A stretch of 64,000 nucleotides of DNA. Source: Xiphophorus maculatus. Lineage: Eukaryota; Chordata; Actinopteri; Cyprinodontiformes; Poeciliidae. The notes beneath the pieces are model-generated. The model saw only the letters and a program-made list of their open reading frames with translations. It had not been told where the DNA came from and did no database searches. The position numbers and the translations under genes were made by a program. The stretch is taken from contig NC_036450.1 of assembly GCF_002775205.1 (NCBI RefSeq), positions 9,174,479 to 9,238,478 of the forward strand. Direction: 5' to 3'. Positions 46,903 to 59,710 of the stretch are shown here, piece after piece. The first letter of the stretch is position 1; each line of letters starts with the position of its first letter.

Positions 46903-49900
46903 TATTGAACTGCAGCACATCGACATCGCAGTTTTCTCGTTTTTTTTTGTTGTTTTTTTACAGCAATGATGTGAAATTCATTCACTGTATTGATGATAGG
47001 ATATGAAATATTATAGTCAACCCAAACGATTTTTAAGATAAAATTGGTGACAACATGGAGTAACCTTTGAAGAATCACAAAGGATGGACACAAAAAAATG
47101 TGAAAGGATTACATTCATTTTGACTTGTTTTGTAGATTTGCAGGGTGGAGGAAGTTCCTTCCTACCTAATGTACAAACTTTCCAACAAAATACACCTAGT
47201 GGTGCAACCAGGGTGTTTCATAGGAAAACAAGTATATAAGATAGTTTATTTTAAGGGTCAACATAAAGAACCAATCATATCATAAATAAACCTGAGAAGT
47301 TTTACAAATTAAACATTAGAAAGTTAATCAATTTGTTTAAGAGAAAATACTAACAGAATGCAGTTAAAAGGGTAGGAAAACTTGGCCTAAGTGGAACTAA
47401 GACAAGAAATTCAAATTTTATTTGGTTGCAGACGAAGTACAAAGACATTAGTTGCTATAATAGCTGTTATATTGTAAAGGACATTTTACTTAACAAATTA
47501 CATCCCTTTACAAAGGATGCAGCACTTTGTAAAGGTTTTTCTTTCATGCACAGGCGAGAGGTTGGCTTTGTGAACTAGTCATTGTGAGTCCTCTTCAGTG
47601 TTCTTTCTCTTGTTAAGTGGACCATATGGACACACAGTGGGGAGTCCAGAGTAAAAGGACCCAGTAAGGGAAAATCCTGAATCATAATTCAATTATTCTT
47701 CAGAAGAGGTAGTAAGACCAAAATACATCGACAGAGCCAGGCACTCAAAAACATAACTGCAATCAAGGAGGCGGCAAAGTCTGTTGTGAATATTTGCTTA
47801 GGCATTTTTCTTTTTCTTTGTTATTTAAGTAGGAGGATGGACAATGCTGAGGACCAAGACAAGGAGAAATCACTAAATGACATCATCCTCTAGAGAAGAG
47901 AAATTACGGACTATTTTGAGTAGGTAAGAATTTTTAATGAATGAATTCAAAGGATTATTCCTTTGAATCCTTTGAAAGAATGAAATGAAATAATGTTATA
48001 CTCTGTCAGGATGTTTGATTGTATCATCCTTTTCCACTTGTGAACAGTCCAGTTCTTTTACCTGACCAAATATTAAAACATGTTTTCTTCAGCATATGAC
48101 CTTCCAAGTCATGTGCTTTAACAATCACTCAGGGGACAGAGCTGTTTTGTTTCTATATATCCTAGAAACGGTCTTGTAAACTGAACAAAACCATTTCAGT
48201 TTTTCAACTTTTGCCATATTTTTATTCTGTCTGAAAAGAGAGTCTGAAATGAGAGTGATTTCCCACTGACAATGTGATTCTCAGTAGTACATAACTTATT
48301 TTTGATAGGATGTGCATCATGTCACTTGGATATGTCAAGAATAAATAAAATTATTTACAGCAAATTGACAGGAACTATATGGGTGAGATTTTTTAAAAGT
48401 CCTTTTAAAAGATGATTAATTCTTTGGATTTTAAAAATTCTTCTATGCTATATTTTCAGTTCTATAGGAATCAAAGTTGTTGGTCATAAAATGTATTTTA
48501 TGTCAACCAAACTACACTTTGCTTAATCAAAATAATGCACAAAAAAGTCCTACAAAGCATGAGCCAATCTTAGCAATGTCCTTTTAAGATTTTGCTTTAA
48601 AGGAATAGTTTGTTTTTTTTGAAGAAATATGATGGGCTAAATACATTGGACCTACCTTCCGGCATTTTCCCTGTTATATGAAAAGAAGCCCCGCCCCTTT
48701 TTGGACTCAGTTTGTTCCAACAAAATGAGACCCAAATTTTCACATCTCAGCAAAGTACTTTCATTTCTTTTCTTTTTTTAGAGTAAAGTTTTGATTTTAT
48801 TTCAATAAATCAGACTTGCAGAGTTTTAACTGCATTAAAAGTGAGGGCATTGGCTTTCTCATATGAAATAGTGATTAAAATACTCACTGTTTCAAGTATT
48901 TAGAAAAGTTCAACCTTATGTTAAATAAAATAAAATAAAAACAGCCAGGTTTGTATTTTGATATAATGGGAGCTTTCTTTTCTAATTTTTTATACATTTG
49001 TAATGGAAACGCTGGCATCACTGAGCTAACAGAGGTCTTGACAGATTTGGACTTCACTGCATGTCACTGTAGGACCCATAAGCTTTATGTTCCCTTGCTT
49101 TTGTGTTTGCCCTCCTCCTCCCAAATCCCCTGCAAGGAAATAAAAGCTGTCCAAGGTGAGTCAGAACAGAAAATCTGTTCAAGCATGTGGCGGAGACAAT
49201 AAAGTGCTCAGAGAGACAGAGAGAGGAAATTGAATAATTTAGTTTGTTTACCAATGTTTCATTGTTTAACAGTCCTGTTAAATGATGCTCTGTTGATGAT
49301 CTTACTATCAATTTCATCAGTTTTAGTGATGGAAAAAAAATCTAACTCTTTAAAACAGTTGTACAACTCCAAAGATTATTTCACTGTATAATTTTAATTT
49401 TAAATTCAGTTTGAGTTTAAATTTAATCAGAAATCTGGATTACATTTTAGCTTTCTTACTGTCATGTCTGACTGTTCTACTGTGTAGTTGCTGTAACCCC
49501 ACAACTCATGAGTGCAAGTGAGTGTCTGCATAAAGGTACATCCAGGTCAACATAGATGGGGATTTACCACCTGCTGATTAAGGTTGATGCTCCTCCTGTC
49601 ATCACGTTGTGATGAGTAATCCTACCTTATATAACTCAATAAAGCTCTCCGTCACTGAACACATCCACACACTTCCACTCCCAGTTCATCTAAATACATT
49701 CTTACAAACTCAGAATTTGAGGGAATAATGTTAAACTACAAGTGTGATTTAGGATTGAGTCTACAGACGACTTTACTCTCGGGACTGATTTTTGGATCTA
49801 AGCATGTTTTATTTTTTAGTTATAGAAGAATGGTTGACTAAGGTAATGGAGGATGACGATTCTGCACAAGTTAGTTTAACAAGTCCCTCTTAAATCATTA

Positions 49901-50982
49901 GCAAGTTTTGTATGCAGCACATTTGTGTTGCGGCTATTTCTTATTGTAGCTATGTTTAACATTGAGCCTTGAATTGATGAATAAAGATATAAATAAACTT
50001 CATTTTGGCAAAGCTTGTAAATAGCCTGGTTTTGTTGTTACCTACTTGTCCCTGTAGACATTGTCCACCTTTCCTCAGTCCAGACTTTTTATTTGCTTAT
50101 TCCTATTTATGCATAAATGTAAATTAGCGTTGCATTCATTTTTTATTGTTGTTAACTTTGTCTTATGTAATTTTTTTTCTTTCCATAGAAAGTATTCCTG
50201 GCTCAGTGCTTCTGCGGTTAGCTGTGTATGTTTTCTGATCAAGTCATTAATGGAACGGTTTCTTTCATTAGCTTTGTGCACTCTCTTTTCTTTTACTTTC
50301 CAAAGAACTGCTGCAGCCCTGAAGGCTGGTGTCTTCCATGTTTTAGACACATGGAAGACACCATGTTGGAGCAGAGAAACTGCTCCAACACTGCTCATTC
50401 AAACTGCTGAATGCAATCTACAGCATGTCATCAAGTTCTAATACAGCTTGCTATTGACCTATTTATTTGATACAGATGTGTTGAACTGCCTTTTAATCAG
50501 AACTGAATTTGACAGTATGATATTGGATGATTTTAAAGTGATGCAAAATGAAAAGTACAATTTTGAAACCGATTTGAAACATTAGATTGTGAATGTATTC
50601 TAGATGATGTTTGTAGGAATAGTTCTTTTAAATCGGTTTAATAAATATTTACAGCACTTAGAGTGTTAAAATTCTATTAAAGCTTTCAAAAACATGAATG
50701 AGTCAAGAAAAATGTTAACAATATGGCCATATACATGCAACATTTTAGCATATTTAACTGTTTATTTAGAGAAAAGGACATTTAATCCAGAATAATTGTC
50801 AGTGTCAGTGTATGATCAGTTTGTTACTAGGAACTGAATATATTCTCTTCCCGGAACCAAAAATTTACACAAACAGATGCGATTTAAAATGAAAATATAT
50901 ATTTTTCAAATTTCAAAAGCATATGCATGTTATTCCTGTATTCAGAGAATATATAATGTAATATGTTTACACTGTTTTCCAG
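46903..50982. other. Intergenic spacer between noc4l and the coiled-coil gene
   Basis: No coding exon is supported. A strong donor (GAGTAG|GTAAGAA) at about 47925 follows a short open frame starting ATGGACAATGCTGAGGAC at 47834 that stops after 18 codons. This could be a non-coding first exon with a uORF, but that is a guess. A TATA-like TTATATAA lies near 49628. Paired perfect hairpins occur at 50328-50390. Confidence 0.4.
50328..50390. repeat. Two adjacent perfect hairpins
   Basis: GGTGTCTTCCATG (50328-50340) pairs exactly with 50350-50362, loop 9 nt. TGTTGGAGCAG (50364-50374) pairs exactly with 50380-50390, loop 5 nt. The two stems are one base apart. The ORFs read across them on both strands are by-products of the symmetry. 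Confidence 0.85.
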
Positions 50983-51129
50983 GAGATAATGAGGGATCAA
51001 ACAACCAGCACTAAGATGGAAGATCTGCTGAGGAAATCTCAGATGGAGTTACAGTGGATCCAAAGACAGCTAGCTATGATTGGGGCCAGAAACAGGCACC
51101 ACCAGCACCTCCTCCACATCAAGGGCAAG
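50983..51129 (+). CDS. Coiled-coil protein, exon (partial gene)
   Basis: A 147-nt frame lies between a GTTTTCCAG acceptor and an AAG|GTAACA donor, in phase 0 at both ends (49 codons). It encodes EIMRDQTTSTKMEDLLRKSQ and MELQWIQRQLAMIGARNR, ending HLLHIKGK. The composition (Gln, Arg, Leu at heptad-like spacing) suggests an amphipathic coiled coil. An ATG at 50989 with A at -3 could be the initiator if this is the first coding exon. Mixed codon use and a clean splice pair set it apart from chance ORFs nearby. I do not recognise the family. Confidence 0.6.
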
Positions 51130-51816
51130 GTAACAATGTGCTGCACTCTACAAGCCTTTATAGCCTCGACTGCTATCCCAGCAAAGATAAAACTCAAAAG
51201 GTGAACATTAATATAAGTGAAGTGAATGTAGGGGCAATATAATACCAACTGACATTTCAACAACAAGGCCATTCAAAGTGCATTATGAAAACATAAAACA
51301 ATAGCAAATAAAACAAAATAGATTAGATTGCCGTGGTGTGATTACAGGTAAAATTAAACAAAAGCAACTCTAAAATTAATGTTTTGGGTTTTTTGCCATG
51401 TTTTAAAAGGAATTCAGTGTCTCTGCATTTTTGCAGTTTTCTGGAAGTTTGTTCCAGGTTAGTGAAGCATAAAAACTGAATGCTGCTTCTTCAAGTTTAT
51501 CTTCAAGTTTCAGCAACAAGGCATTTCAAAGTGCTGGAAATGTCCTGGAAATGTTCTTCAGATGGTAGAAGGTTGAATGGGAACTTGTTTTTATGTGTCA
51601 CTGAAGGCTAGGTCTAGGTCCATTGCTACACCCAGATTTCGGGTCTCTTCCATAGTTGTTAGTTGTAATAATTTAAGCTATGTACTGAATCTTGATTGTT
51701 TCTCTTTTAGTCCAAAAATACTTACTTCAGTTTGTTTTTATTCAACAGAAGAAAGTTATGGCACATCTATGACTTGATTTGTTTGATGCAACTATTCAGC
51801 AGTTAAATAGGTTTAT

Positions 51817-51829
51817 TGCCATCTGGTGA
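51817..51829 (-). promoter_or_regulatory. CTCF-like motif
   Basis: The minus strand reads TCACCAGATGGCA, one base off the CTCF core. Motif only. Confidence 0.3.
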
Positions 51830-52869
51830 CATTGTACTGTATCACCTTCAAATGTCTGGTAACTCAGCTCATTATCCGTTATAATCTGAGCTAACAGGTG
51901 AAGTTAGGACACCACAGTTACTTTTTTCTCGTCTGATTTTTTTTTTTTTTTTTGGTGGTTTATAACTCTGCTTTAATACCATCGTCTGCTACCCCACCCA
52001 TCTACACACCAACAGACAGATGTGCCCAGAAGAGGACAGCGTGTCTTTAAATGCTCACTTTAGTATTTAAAATCCAGGCTGAGAGAAAAGGGGGGAAAAA
52101 AAGGTCAGGCTGTGATGTGGTGTAAAGGCAGCAGATTGTTCACGTAGTTAAATGACACTTTGCCTTCAGCAGTCTGCATATTTAAAGGGGTCATTGCCTA
52201 TTTCTGCCCAATCCAGTTTCCATCTGTTCCAGAGCGCCTGTCTCACAGGGCCTCATGTCAGGCCTGGAAACCAATTTACAGCAAGTAATGCGTCCACCAT
52301 AAAGATAGGAACAGACAGCAAGCAAGTGTTGCCAGGCAACAGAGTAGAACAGAGATTTCGCTCTGCTTCCTCTCCTTGCTCACGCAGTCATGGTGTCTTT
52401 TCCTTTCAGCCCTGCCCTCTGTCCTGCGCTCTGCCCTCATGTTAACCAGAGAGCAGCTATGGACAGAACACACAGAGAGTTTTCTGCTGATGTAACCTCA
52501 CTAAAACCAGCACACTGATTTAATTTTAGCCCTCTTAGGGATTTAGGGGAAGTGAGAAAAGCAGTGGGATGCTTATTTGTGGGCTATGTTCTGGAACATG
52601 AACACCAAGACTCTATTTACATGATGCTCTAAAGCTCACGAGATCAGGATGTTGAATTTTATATATGTTTAGTACAGTAGCTTCTTTTTATTTGTTTGTT
52701 GATTAAATAGAAACTTACTGCAGACTATGTTGAGTGCCTTACATTTGACTTAAACTGTGACTTAAATTTAGGTTTAAAAATGGGTAACATGCATATTCTG
52801 CACATGTTACAAAAATGTACAAATTACATAGCAAGATATTATGAGATTTTAATAATAATAATTAAAAAA

Positions 52870-53250
52870 AATTGAAAAGTTTTTCACCTTAGAACCACAA
52901 ACTTCATTGTAGTGAATGGGGTGTTACATGATAGAACAACTCAAAGTAGGGCATAACAGTGAAGTGGGAGGAAAAGGATATACATTGTTTTCAAAATAGT
53001 TTACAAAATAACCTGAAATTACACTTATTTACGTTGAGTCCCTCCTATTTTGATACCCTTAAATAAAATCAAGTGTCTTTGAATTAGACACTGGAGTCTA
53101 GCTATGTGTAACTAAGCATACACACAGATATACAGTATAGAGCTGCATAGAGATTTCTAGAGAACATTAGTGAACATAGAGTATTATAAAAACAAAGCAT
53201 TCTATAAATCTGACTCTTGTGGAAGATTTGCAATAGAAGAATCCATTATT
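52870..53250. mobile_element. Decayed Tc1-like left end
   Basis: The order CACAAACTTCATTGTAGTGA, CAGTGAAGTGGGAGGAAAAG, TTTCAAAATAGTTTACAAA, CCCTTAAATAAAATCAAGTG and AGAGAACATTAGTGAACA follows the left part of the fish Tc1-like family also seen at 6700. No transposase frame remains. Confidence 0.6.
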
Positions 53251-53623
53251 GAAAGAACATCATGAGATGTTCCCATTTGTAGTTTTTTTTAGAAAAACTA
53301 TAAATGAATTTATAGTGAAATAAATTTGGAAGAAGGTGTTTTGGTAATATGACAACAGAATTGCATTTTCTGACCTAAATATCAAATCCATTGAGGTTGA
53401 TCTTCTTGCAGATAAGTGACACTAAGTATACATCCAATAATGGAATGCTTATATATTATAATCTACACTTAAAATGTGACGTTCACAGATGCTTTCCATC
53501 TAATCAAACAGCCTGATCTCATTTGACAGAAGAACATTTTATTCTGTAAATATGCAAAGCTTTTTAAGGTGGACCTAAAAAGACTTACAGCAGTAATTGC
53601 AGTGACCAGTGGTTTTGACTCAG

Positions 53624-53672
53624 AGGGACTGAAAATAAATCCATTTTATTTTCAGTCCCTGAAAATAAAATG
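53624..53672. repeat. Overlapping inverted repeats
   Basis: AGGGACTGAAAATAAA (53624-53639) pairs exactly with 53645-53660. CATTTTATTTTCAG, ending at 53654, pairs with CTGAAAATAAAATG (53659-53672). The arms overlap, so two hairpins exclude each other. AT-rich fold-backs of similar words (CTGAAAA/TTTTCAG) continue to about 53810. Confidence 0.75.
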
Positions 53673-54072
53673 GGACTGTCTCACAGGGCTTTAAAAAAAT
53701 CTGAAAAAAAATAATTTTTTCAGATTAAAATTAATTTTTCAATCTGAAAAAGTAAAATTTTCAGATAATTTTTTTTAAAAATCAGAAAAATTAAAGTTTT
53801 CAGATTTATTTTTGTATAATATATTTTCAGAGCCATGTGCTAATTTTCTTCCACAGCACAACTATGCACTACGTTTTGATGTTTTATCACTTAAAATCAG
53901 TTCAACAGGCATGAATTCTTTTGCAAGCCACTGCATGTTCGGGAACTAAATAAAGTGAGGGAGAAACGGCTGTCTGTGATGAAATGATTCAAACATCACT
54001 GCTCAGCAGATTTACTCATCCTGTTTAAATGAAAGCAGCCATGTGTGATGCTGTTTTTGGTCAGCTGAACAG

Positions 54073-54189
54073 CGAGTACACATGTGGGAGCAAGCGATAG
54101 AGAAAAAGTCAGGGTTTGCAGCACAGCTGAACGATGAAGCCTCAGTTAATACGTTCACAGATCAGACTTTGTGTGAAAGCACCAGCCAG
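54073..54189 (+). CDS. Possible further exon of the coiled-coil gene
   Basis: A 117-nt frame (39 codons) begins after GCTGAACAG and ends CAG|GTAACA, in phase 0 at both ends, so it would fit between the exons at 50983 and 59564. It reads RVHMWEQAIEKKSGFAAQL and ends FTDQTLCESTSQ. The acceptor is weaker than its neighbours, and an alternative AG eight bases earlier would change the phase. It could be chance. Confidence 0.35.
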
Positions 54190-55830
54190 GTAACAGTTTT
54201 GGGGGATTTGTATTTGAGTGACACATCCAGCCAGTTCCAGCTGACTGCAGCAACTGAAACACTCACACAGAGGTGTTGCATCTGTCTTTGACGCCTGATG
54301 GCATAAGAGGAGTCAAAAGGGTGACTGCTTTTGAGGTAGGAACTTTGTTTTTGCTATCAATTCAACTAGATGTATATCAACAGTTGTCTTTTTAAATTTT
54401 TGTTTGTCTTTTCTATATACCTTTACTAGGTATGCAACTGCTGTGTGCTTGGGAAATAGAAATATTCATACATTTTTATTCTAACAAAAGAAACTATGCA
54501 TGAATATATTGACAGAATACAAATAATCTCTAAAAACCACCGCCTAGTTGGAGCTTGAAGCTCCATTAGAGATTTGGGGTTGCAAATTCCAAGTTGGCAA
54601 CTCAGCAGTCCTTATGCAATTGCAACACTCAGACACCAGAGGGAGATATTACAGTTCAAAATAAGTTAGCTTTGTGCAATCTTGCTTTTTAAATGTAAAA
54701 ATCCTTTAAAATTTCACATATTCTACATGAACTTCCAGGAAAACAGTTTTATTATGTAAAGTTTTGAATATTAAAAAAAAGTCTGTTATGATTTATCAAA
54801 TTGGATCACTTAAAACTTTAGGAGTCACATAGGCTCCATTACTTTCTTACCACAGGCTCCACAGTTCCAGTCTGTTTTGAATAAATAATGTATTCCCTGA
54901 CTCTCCATCGCTGGTGTTCCTGTTTTTCTGCACTGCTTGCTGTGTTTCTCATGTGAGTAGGCTTCTAGTTCAACTAAAAAAGTAGTGAGTCCCAGCTCGA
55001 TGCCTGACTTTGTTCTTGTACGCCCCCTGACCGCTGATGTGCATCTCAGAGGTCTCTCTGAAATGCCACTGAAGTAAGTAAAGCAGTAATCATGTCCTTG
55101 CCTCAGCTGTTTTGGTTGCTGACTTTCCTTTGTGCAGTGCACACACTGCATCTCTTCTGGTGATTGTGCATCTTCTGCTCAGCTCTGACATTTAGGGTTG
55201 GTAAACACAAGAACAATGTCCTCTCAGAAAGACATGATGGTAAAAAAAACTAACTTGTATAATTTCACATTGGGTGCACTGAACTTTACAAAGAAGAACA
55301 GCATAAAACATCAACAAACAATACTAAGCTGAGGTCATGAGAGTTTCATAGTAGAAAAAGTCTGATGCTGGTATCATTCTAAAATATTTTACCTATATAA
55401 TTTGGATAAATTAACTATTTATGACTTAATTTTCACAATTGTTTTCACACACATAATTACCCTTCTTATAAAACATGGCCGGTTCAGTCCAGTCATAACT
55501 TACTGTTCACTATGGCTATCCGTTAATTTAAGACTGCTTCTATTCAGTGATAAAGGAACATAACTGCGTGTCCCAGTCCCATATGACATTAAAGTAAGGG
55601 TGAATTCAAAGTCACACAGCAGCATATAATATGTCCCAAATGGAGCTTCTGCAGGGAGGCCTCAATATGAGACTCCAACACTGGGTTAAAAAAAGCTTCA
55701 GTTCTTCAGAAGTGTTCAAATAATGATGTCTAGCCTTGTTTATAATTTCTTTAGAAGAGAGCGAATTAATTGCACTCAAACAACAAAAATAATCTTGTTT
55801 TAAAAAATATTTTTCTTGGTGAAATAGTGA

Positions 55831-55912
55831 TCCCTAAGAAGACTATTTCTTCTTATTTCTTCCCTAAGTCTTCTTAGGGAAATAGTCTTCCCTAAGAAGA
55901 CTATTTCTTGGG
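55831..55912. repeat. Cluster of direct and inverted copies of TCCCTAAGAAGACTATTTCT
   Basis: The 20-nt word occurs directly at 55831 and again near 55890, with inverted copies (GTCTTCTTAGGGA) between them at about 55868. Several alternative stems are possible. Confidence 0.7.
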
Positions 55913-56460
55913 GAACACTAAAAAATAGTGTTGCCTTCTTTAGCTCAAATAATTTTAATGAAGTCATTTCTGCAGGCATTCACCGCCCTCTGATTTTGGT
56001 TTAAGTGGTTTCTCTTTTCTTCACTCACCCTCTGATACACATTCATGATAGATTTTACAGTTTTGAGCTGGGCAGAACTTGTATCCAGCCATCCAAAACC
56101 ATGACACTTCCACCCTCATTTATGAAAAACATGGTCTCTCTTATAATGTCCAGATGATTCAGTTTTGGATTTACATCATCTGGCTTTGGAGGCCACTGAA
56201 GCACAGTGAAGTCATTGTCATGTTCAAGGGCCAATTTGAAACGAACAGATTTTTTTTGGCATGGGGTTTTAAACAACCTGAAGAACCAATAAGATGATGT
56301 GTACACTTGTCATAGAGAGACACACATGGTTGCCAGATAATTTTTCACATTGTGAGAAGTTACAAAATATTTTATATTAGTAGTGGATGTTTTTATTAAT
56401 GATTCTGGCTTGTGGACAGATTTGTAAAAAACATTTATGGGGATAAAAACATTCATTTTC

Positions 56461-56484
56461 ATATATATATATATATATATATAT
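56461..56484. repeat. (AT)12 microsatellite
   Basis: An uninterrupted AT dinucleotide run. Confidence 0.95.
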
Positions 56485-59135
56485 GTAACTGTTATTAAAC
56501 CTAAACTAAAGCATGCCTGCACAGAATACCGGTAATGTTCACTTTATTTGTTTGTCTCCCCTCTATATGACTTACAGTGAAACAAATGCAATTTATGTAG
56601 TTTAAGGATTCCATAGTCCACATTTGTGTCATTGTCCTGTTCTGTGATGTAACTCCTGTCAGTGATTCAGCTTGCTCTCTACTCAGATGATGTGTCCTCA
56701 ACTGGATGGCACAACTGTGTCTTCCCTGACACAGAGGAGTGGTTTCTGTCACAGTGTCTGCCGTCTCCATCCACAGGCCCTGAGCCATTGTTCTGAATCA
56801 TGCCTGTCTTAGATGTAGTGGCTGCCACTGATTAGAGATGATGTGTTTGCTTCATAGTCCAGGCAGCCAGATGCTAAAATCCATTTGATTAGTGCCTTAT
56901 TTTGCAAGGCATAGGATCTGTTAGCCTGTCTGCTTGGCAAGTGGGCTGTATGAGCAGGTGGACATTGCTGTCTTTCTGTCTGCTTAAGAGGTCCATCATC
57001 TAGGCTTTAGAATCTTGCTGTCAGGAGGAACGTCTTTTCTTTTTTTTGATTAGATTTTTTTTTTCTGAGAAAGCAAGTCTGGCTAATTGTCAGTAATGGA
57101 TATTATTAGCTCAGCAGTGTGCAAGAAATTGTGGCAGTGTGTTAGCTGATTTATTAGAGTAATGTTTAAACTTTCTGTCAGTAAGTGGAGTTCAAGAGAA
57201 CAAAATGTTTTTTTTTTCTTCAGTGATAATCTTTTCTCTATATACTGTACCTTGGCAGTGCTAAGCTAGCTTAGTTAAACAGTTCAGATAGCAAATAAGA
57301 GTAGTCTCTTGGCAGATTTCAGATTAAGCTTCATGTTTAAGTTACTAATTTGCAATGACTCTTAAAGGTGTACACACTCATATAAAAATGTCAGATTTTT
57401 TGACCTAAGGTTTTCCACATTTATTAACATAATTAAACTGAAAAGCAAAGTAGAGGTGGTTCTTGTCTGAATGTCGCCTTACAGCTCATCCCTCTGTGAG
57501 CAAACACACAACCAAACGTACACCTCAGATCTTTTCTGCTAACAGTCTGTAATGAATCAGAAAAATTCAGTTCAACAAATTGACTACAGCTGTCACCTTA
57601 AGATACCTTAAAAAAAGACCCAGTGTAAATTCTTAAATACTCAGTAAATTAAATCCAATCATACAGACAGACTTAAAGTCACTTTCATAAAGTCATTTCA
57701 TTTGATTTATTTCAGTAGGTGAAATACATTATAAGGATTAATTATATATAGACTGATATTCCAAGCATTTTTTAACTAAGATGATTTTCTGCTTAAAGGT
57801 AATGAAAACACAATAAATAGTTTCTGATTTTGCAACAATTCCTCCACCTACATAATAGGCATGTAGCAACGTTGGAAAGTGTATTGCATTAAGTTCTTAA
57901 CTTTGCAGCAGTCTCTCATACGGGGAATGGATGTGTTGACAGTGGAGAAAAAAAAAATTAAATGATTATTTATTGCTCTTTGGTGCCTCCCACGCCACCT
58001 TTGGGCAGCAAGTCATATTGCCTACCGGTACATAAAAAACAAAAAAATAATTTGTCAGGTGGAGATTTACTTAAAAAAAAACTGCAATAACCGGTTGGCA
58101 CAAGTGATTACACCCTTAAACTAAAGCTTTTGCAATAAATTTCAGCATTCATCTTCTTTTTAAGAATTCTACCAGGATAGACATTGTTTGTCAAACCCAC
58201 CTTATAAAGATTTCTATAAATTTCTACCTTCGAACTGTGAGGACATGCATTGTCCACGAATCCCTCCTGATGATCGCATACATTTTCTGTCAGACTTAAG
58301 TCTGGACTCAAGATTAATTTCTATTGATGCAGTCATTCCTTTATAGATTCAGACTTGTGATTGTACTCAGTATGAAGGGGATGTGTACTTCTACAACCAG
58401 GGTATTGTAGTCTCCTATGCAGCCAGATTTGTGTTTCAGTTGATTTGTGAAGAATTTGTCACACTAAAGGTGAAAGAAGTAAGGCAATGAATAATCATAT
58501 TCAATTTGGTTTTAGTCTCAAAATCCTAAATTGTAACAGAGTGGGTACACTTTATAGAGCAACAGGATACCCACAAAAGCAACTTTGCTGCAGTAAAGCT
58601 TTAAATCCATAATTAGCACAAAGATTATGGCTATTTCTTCAGCCAGACACACAATCACACAGAGTGCTCTATCATAGGTTTTCTTCCAACTACCTTGAGT
58701 TGGACTTGTTTATACCTCATTCAAATTGATCCATAACTCCTTTTCCATCTGTAGTTCTCCTGGCCTCAAAGAGATTAGAAAATTTGGCCTAATTTGATTC
58801 CAAATACTACGTTCTAGTAAGTTGTTCAAATTTTTTTTTTTGATGTGCAAAAGGACCATCCACAATTATTTGGAGAAGGCGGCAACCTGCTTTTTAGAGT
58901 TATGATTTTATATTTCTACACAGGATTCAAGTGCGTTTGAATTTAGCTTAGAGAAAAATCTTTCCTTTTAATGATGTTTCTAAGCAGAAAAAGATGTTTG
59001 TAAATCCAATTGAGGTTCAAAACTTGAACTTGACTCTGCAGCAGCAAATGCATTTTTATGTTTGGTAATCCTTTTCCTTATAATATCTCCACAGGATGGA
59101 ACTGCTTTGCTGGAAGCAAAACTGAAAATAACTTT

Positions 59136-59159
59136 CCCCCCCTTTCCTCAAAGGGGGGG
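59136..59159. repeat. Perfect 10-bp G/C-run hairpin
   Basis: CCCCCCCTTT and AAAGGGGGGG flank a 4-nt CCTC loop. Confidence 0.8.
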
Positions 59160-59563
59160 TGTTTAGATTTCAGATGTCTTTCCTTTTTTTTCTGTTGGTA
59201 TTAGGATTTCACGACTAACCACTTTTGTTTGTTCAGTTTACATACATTTTCTTCTAGGTTATTTTTACTAGACAGTGGCTTACTTTTCAAATAACATTAG
59301 ATATAGACAAAATTCAGACGATGATCAAAAACACACAAAATACAACCAAATTAAATGGGTGCTACAAACTTTATTTGCATGTGTTCTCCAGTGCTTTATT
59401 TATTTTAAAAATCACAGTAAAATTGTATTATTAGCAGTCATTATTCAATGGGCTTTAATTAGCTTTAAGCATTCCCACTATGTCTGTGTTGGAGTATCAC
59501 AATAGCCAATTAAAAGCCATTTAGCTGTCAGAACTAATTCCTGTGTTTCTTTGTTTCTTTCAG

Positions 59564-59710
59564 TCTAAAAGTGAGTTTTCATCTCAGCAAGGTGTGGGAC
59601 ATGCTGCAGTCTACAATGTGAATCGTTTTCGAGTATTAGAGGAAAAAAACAGGGCACTAAAGCAGGAAGTGGTGGCACTCCGCCAAGAGAAGCAACATTA
59701 TCGAAAAGTG
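59564..59710 (+). CDS. Coiled-coil protein, exon (partial gene)
   Basis: A 147-nt frame lies between a TTGTTTCTTTCAG acceptor and a GTG|GTATGT donor, in phase 0 at both ends (49 codons), like the exon at 50983. It encodes SKSEFSSQQGVGHAAVYNVN, then FRVLEEKNRALKQEVVALRQ, ending EKQHYRKV. The LEEKNRALKQEVVALRQEK part is a clear heptad coiled coil with Leu and Val at a/d positions. No convincing next exon was found before the right edge, so the gene probably continues beyond it. Family not recognised. Confidence 0.65.

Larger units (their letters stand above)
51130..59563. other. Intron(s) of the coiled-coil gene
   Basis: About 8.4 kb between the two well-supported exons, with one possible exon at 54073-54189. 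It also holds a Tc1-like remnant (about 52870-53250), fold-back repeats (53624-53672, 55831-55912, 59136-59159), and an (AT)12 run at 56461-56484. Two stretches (about 57370-57500 and 58060-58770) look like old transposon debris that I cannot assign. Confidence 0.5.

Noticed and set aside
50061-50441. Overlapping ORFs on both strands (126 and 107 residues)
   Set aside because: They cross two perfect hairpins, so both strands spell similar peptides; this is an artefact of symmetry.
54825-55151. Minus-strand 108-residue ORF with CxxC pairs
   Set aside because: The Cys spacing is irregular, there is no splice context and no family match; a chance frame is more likely.
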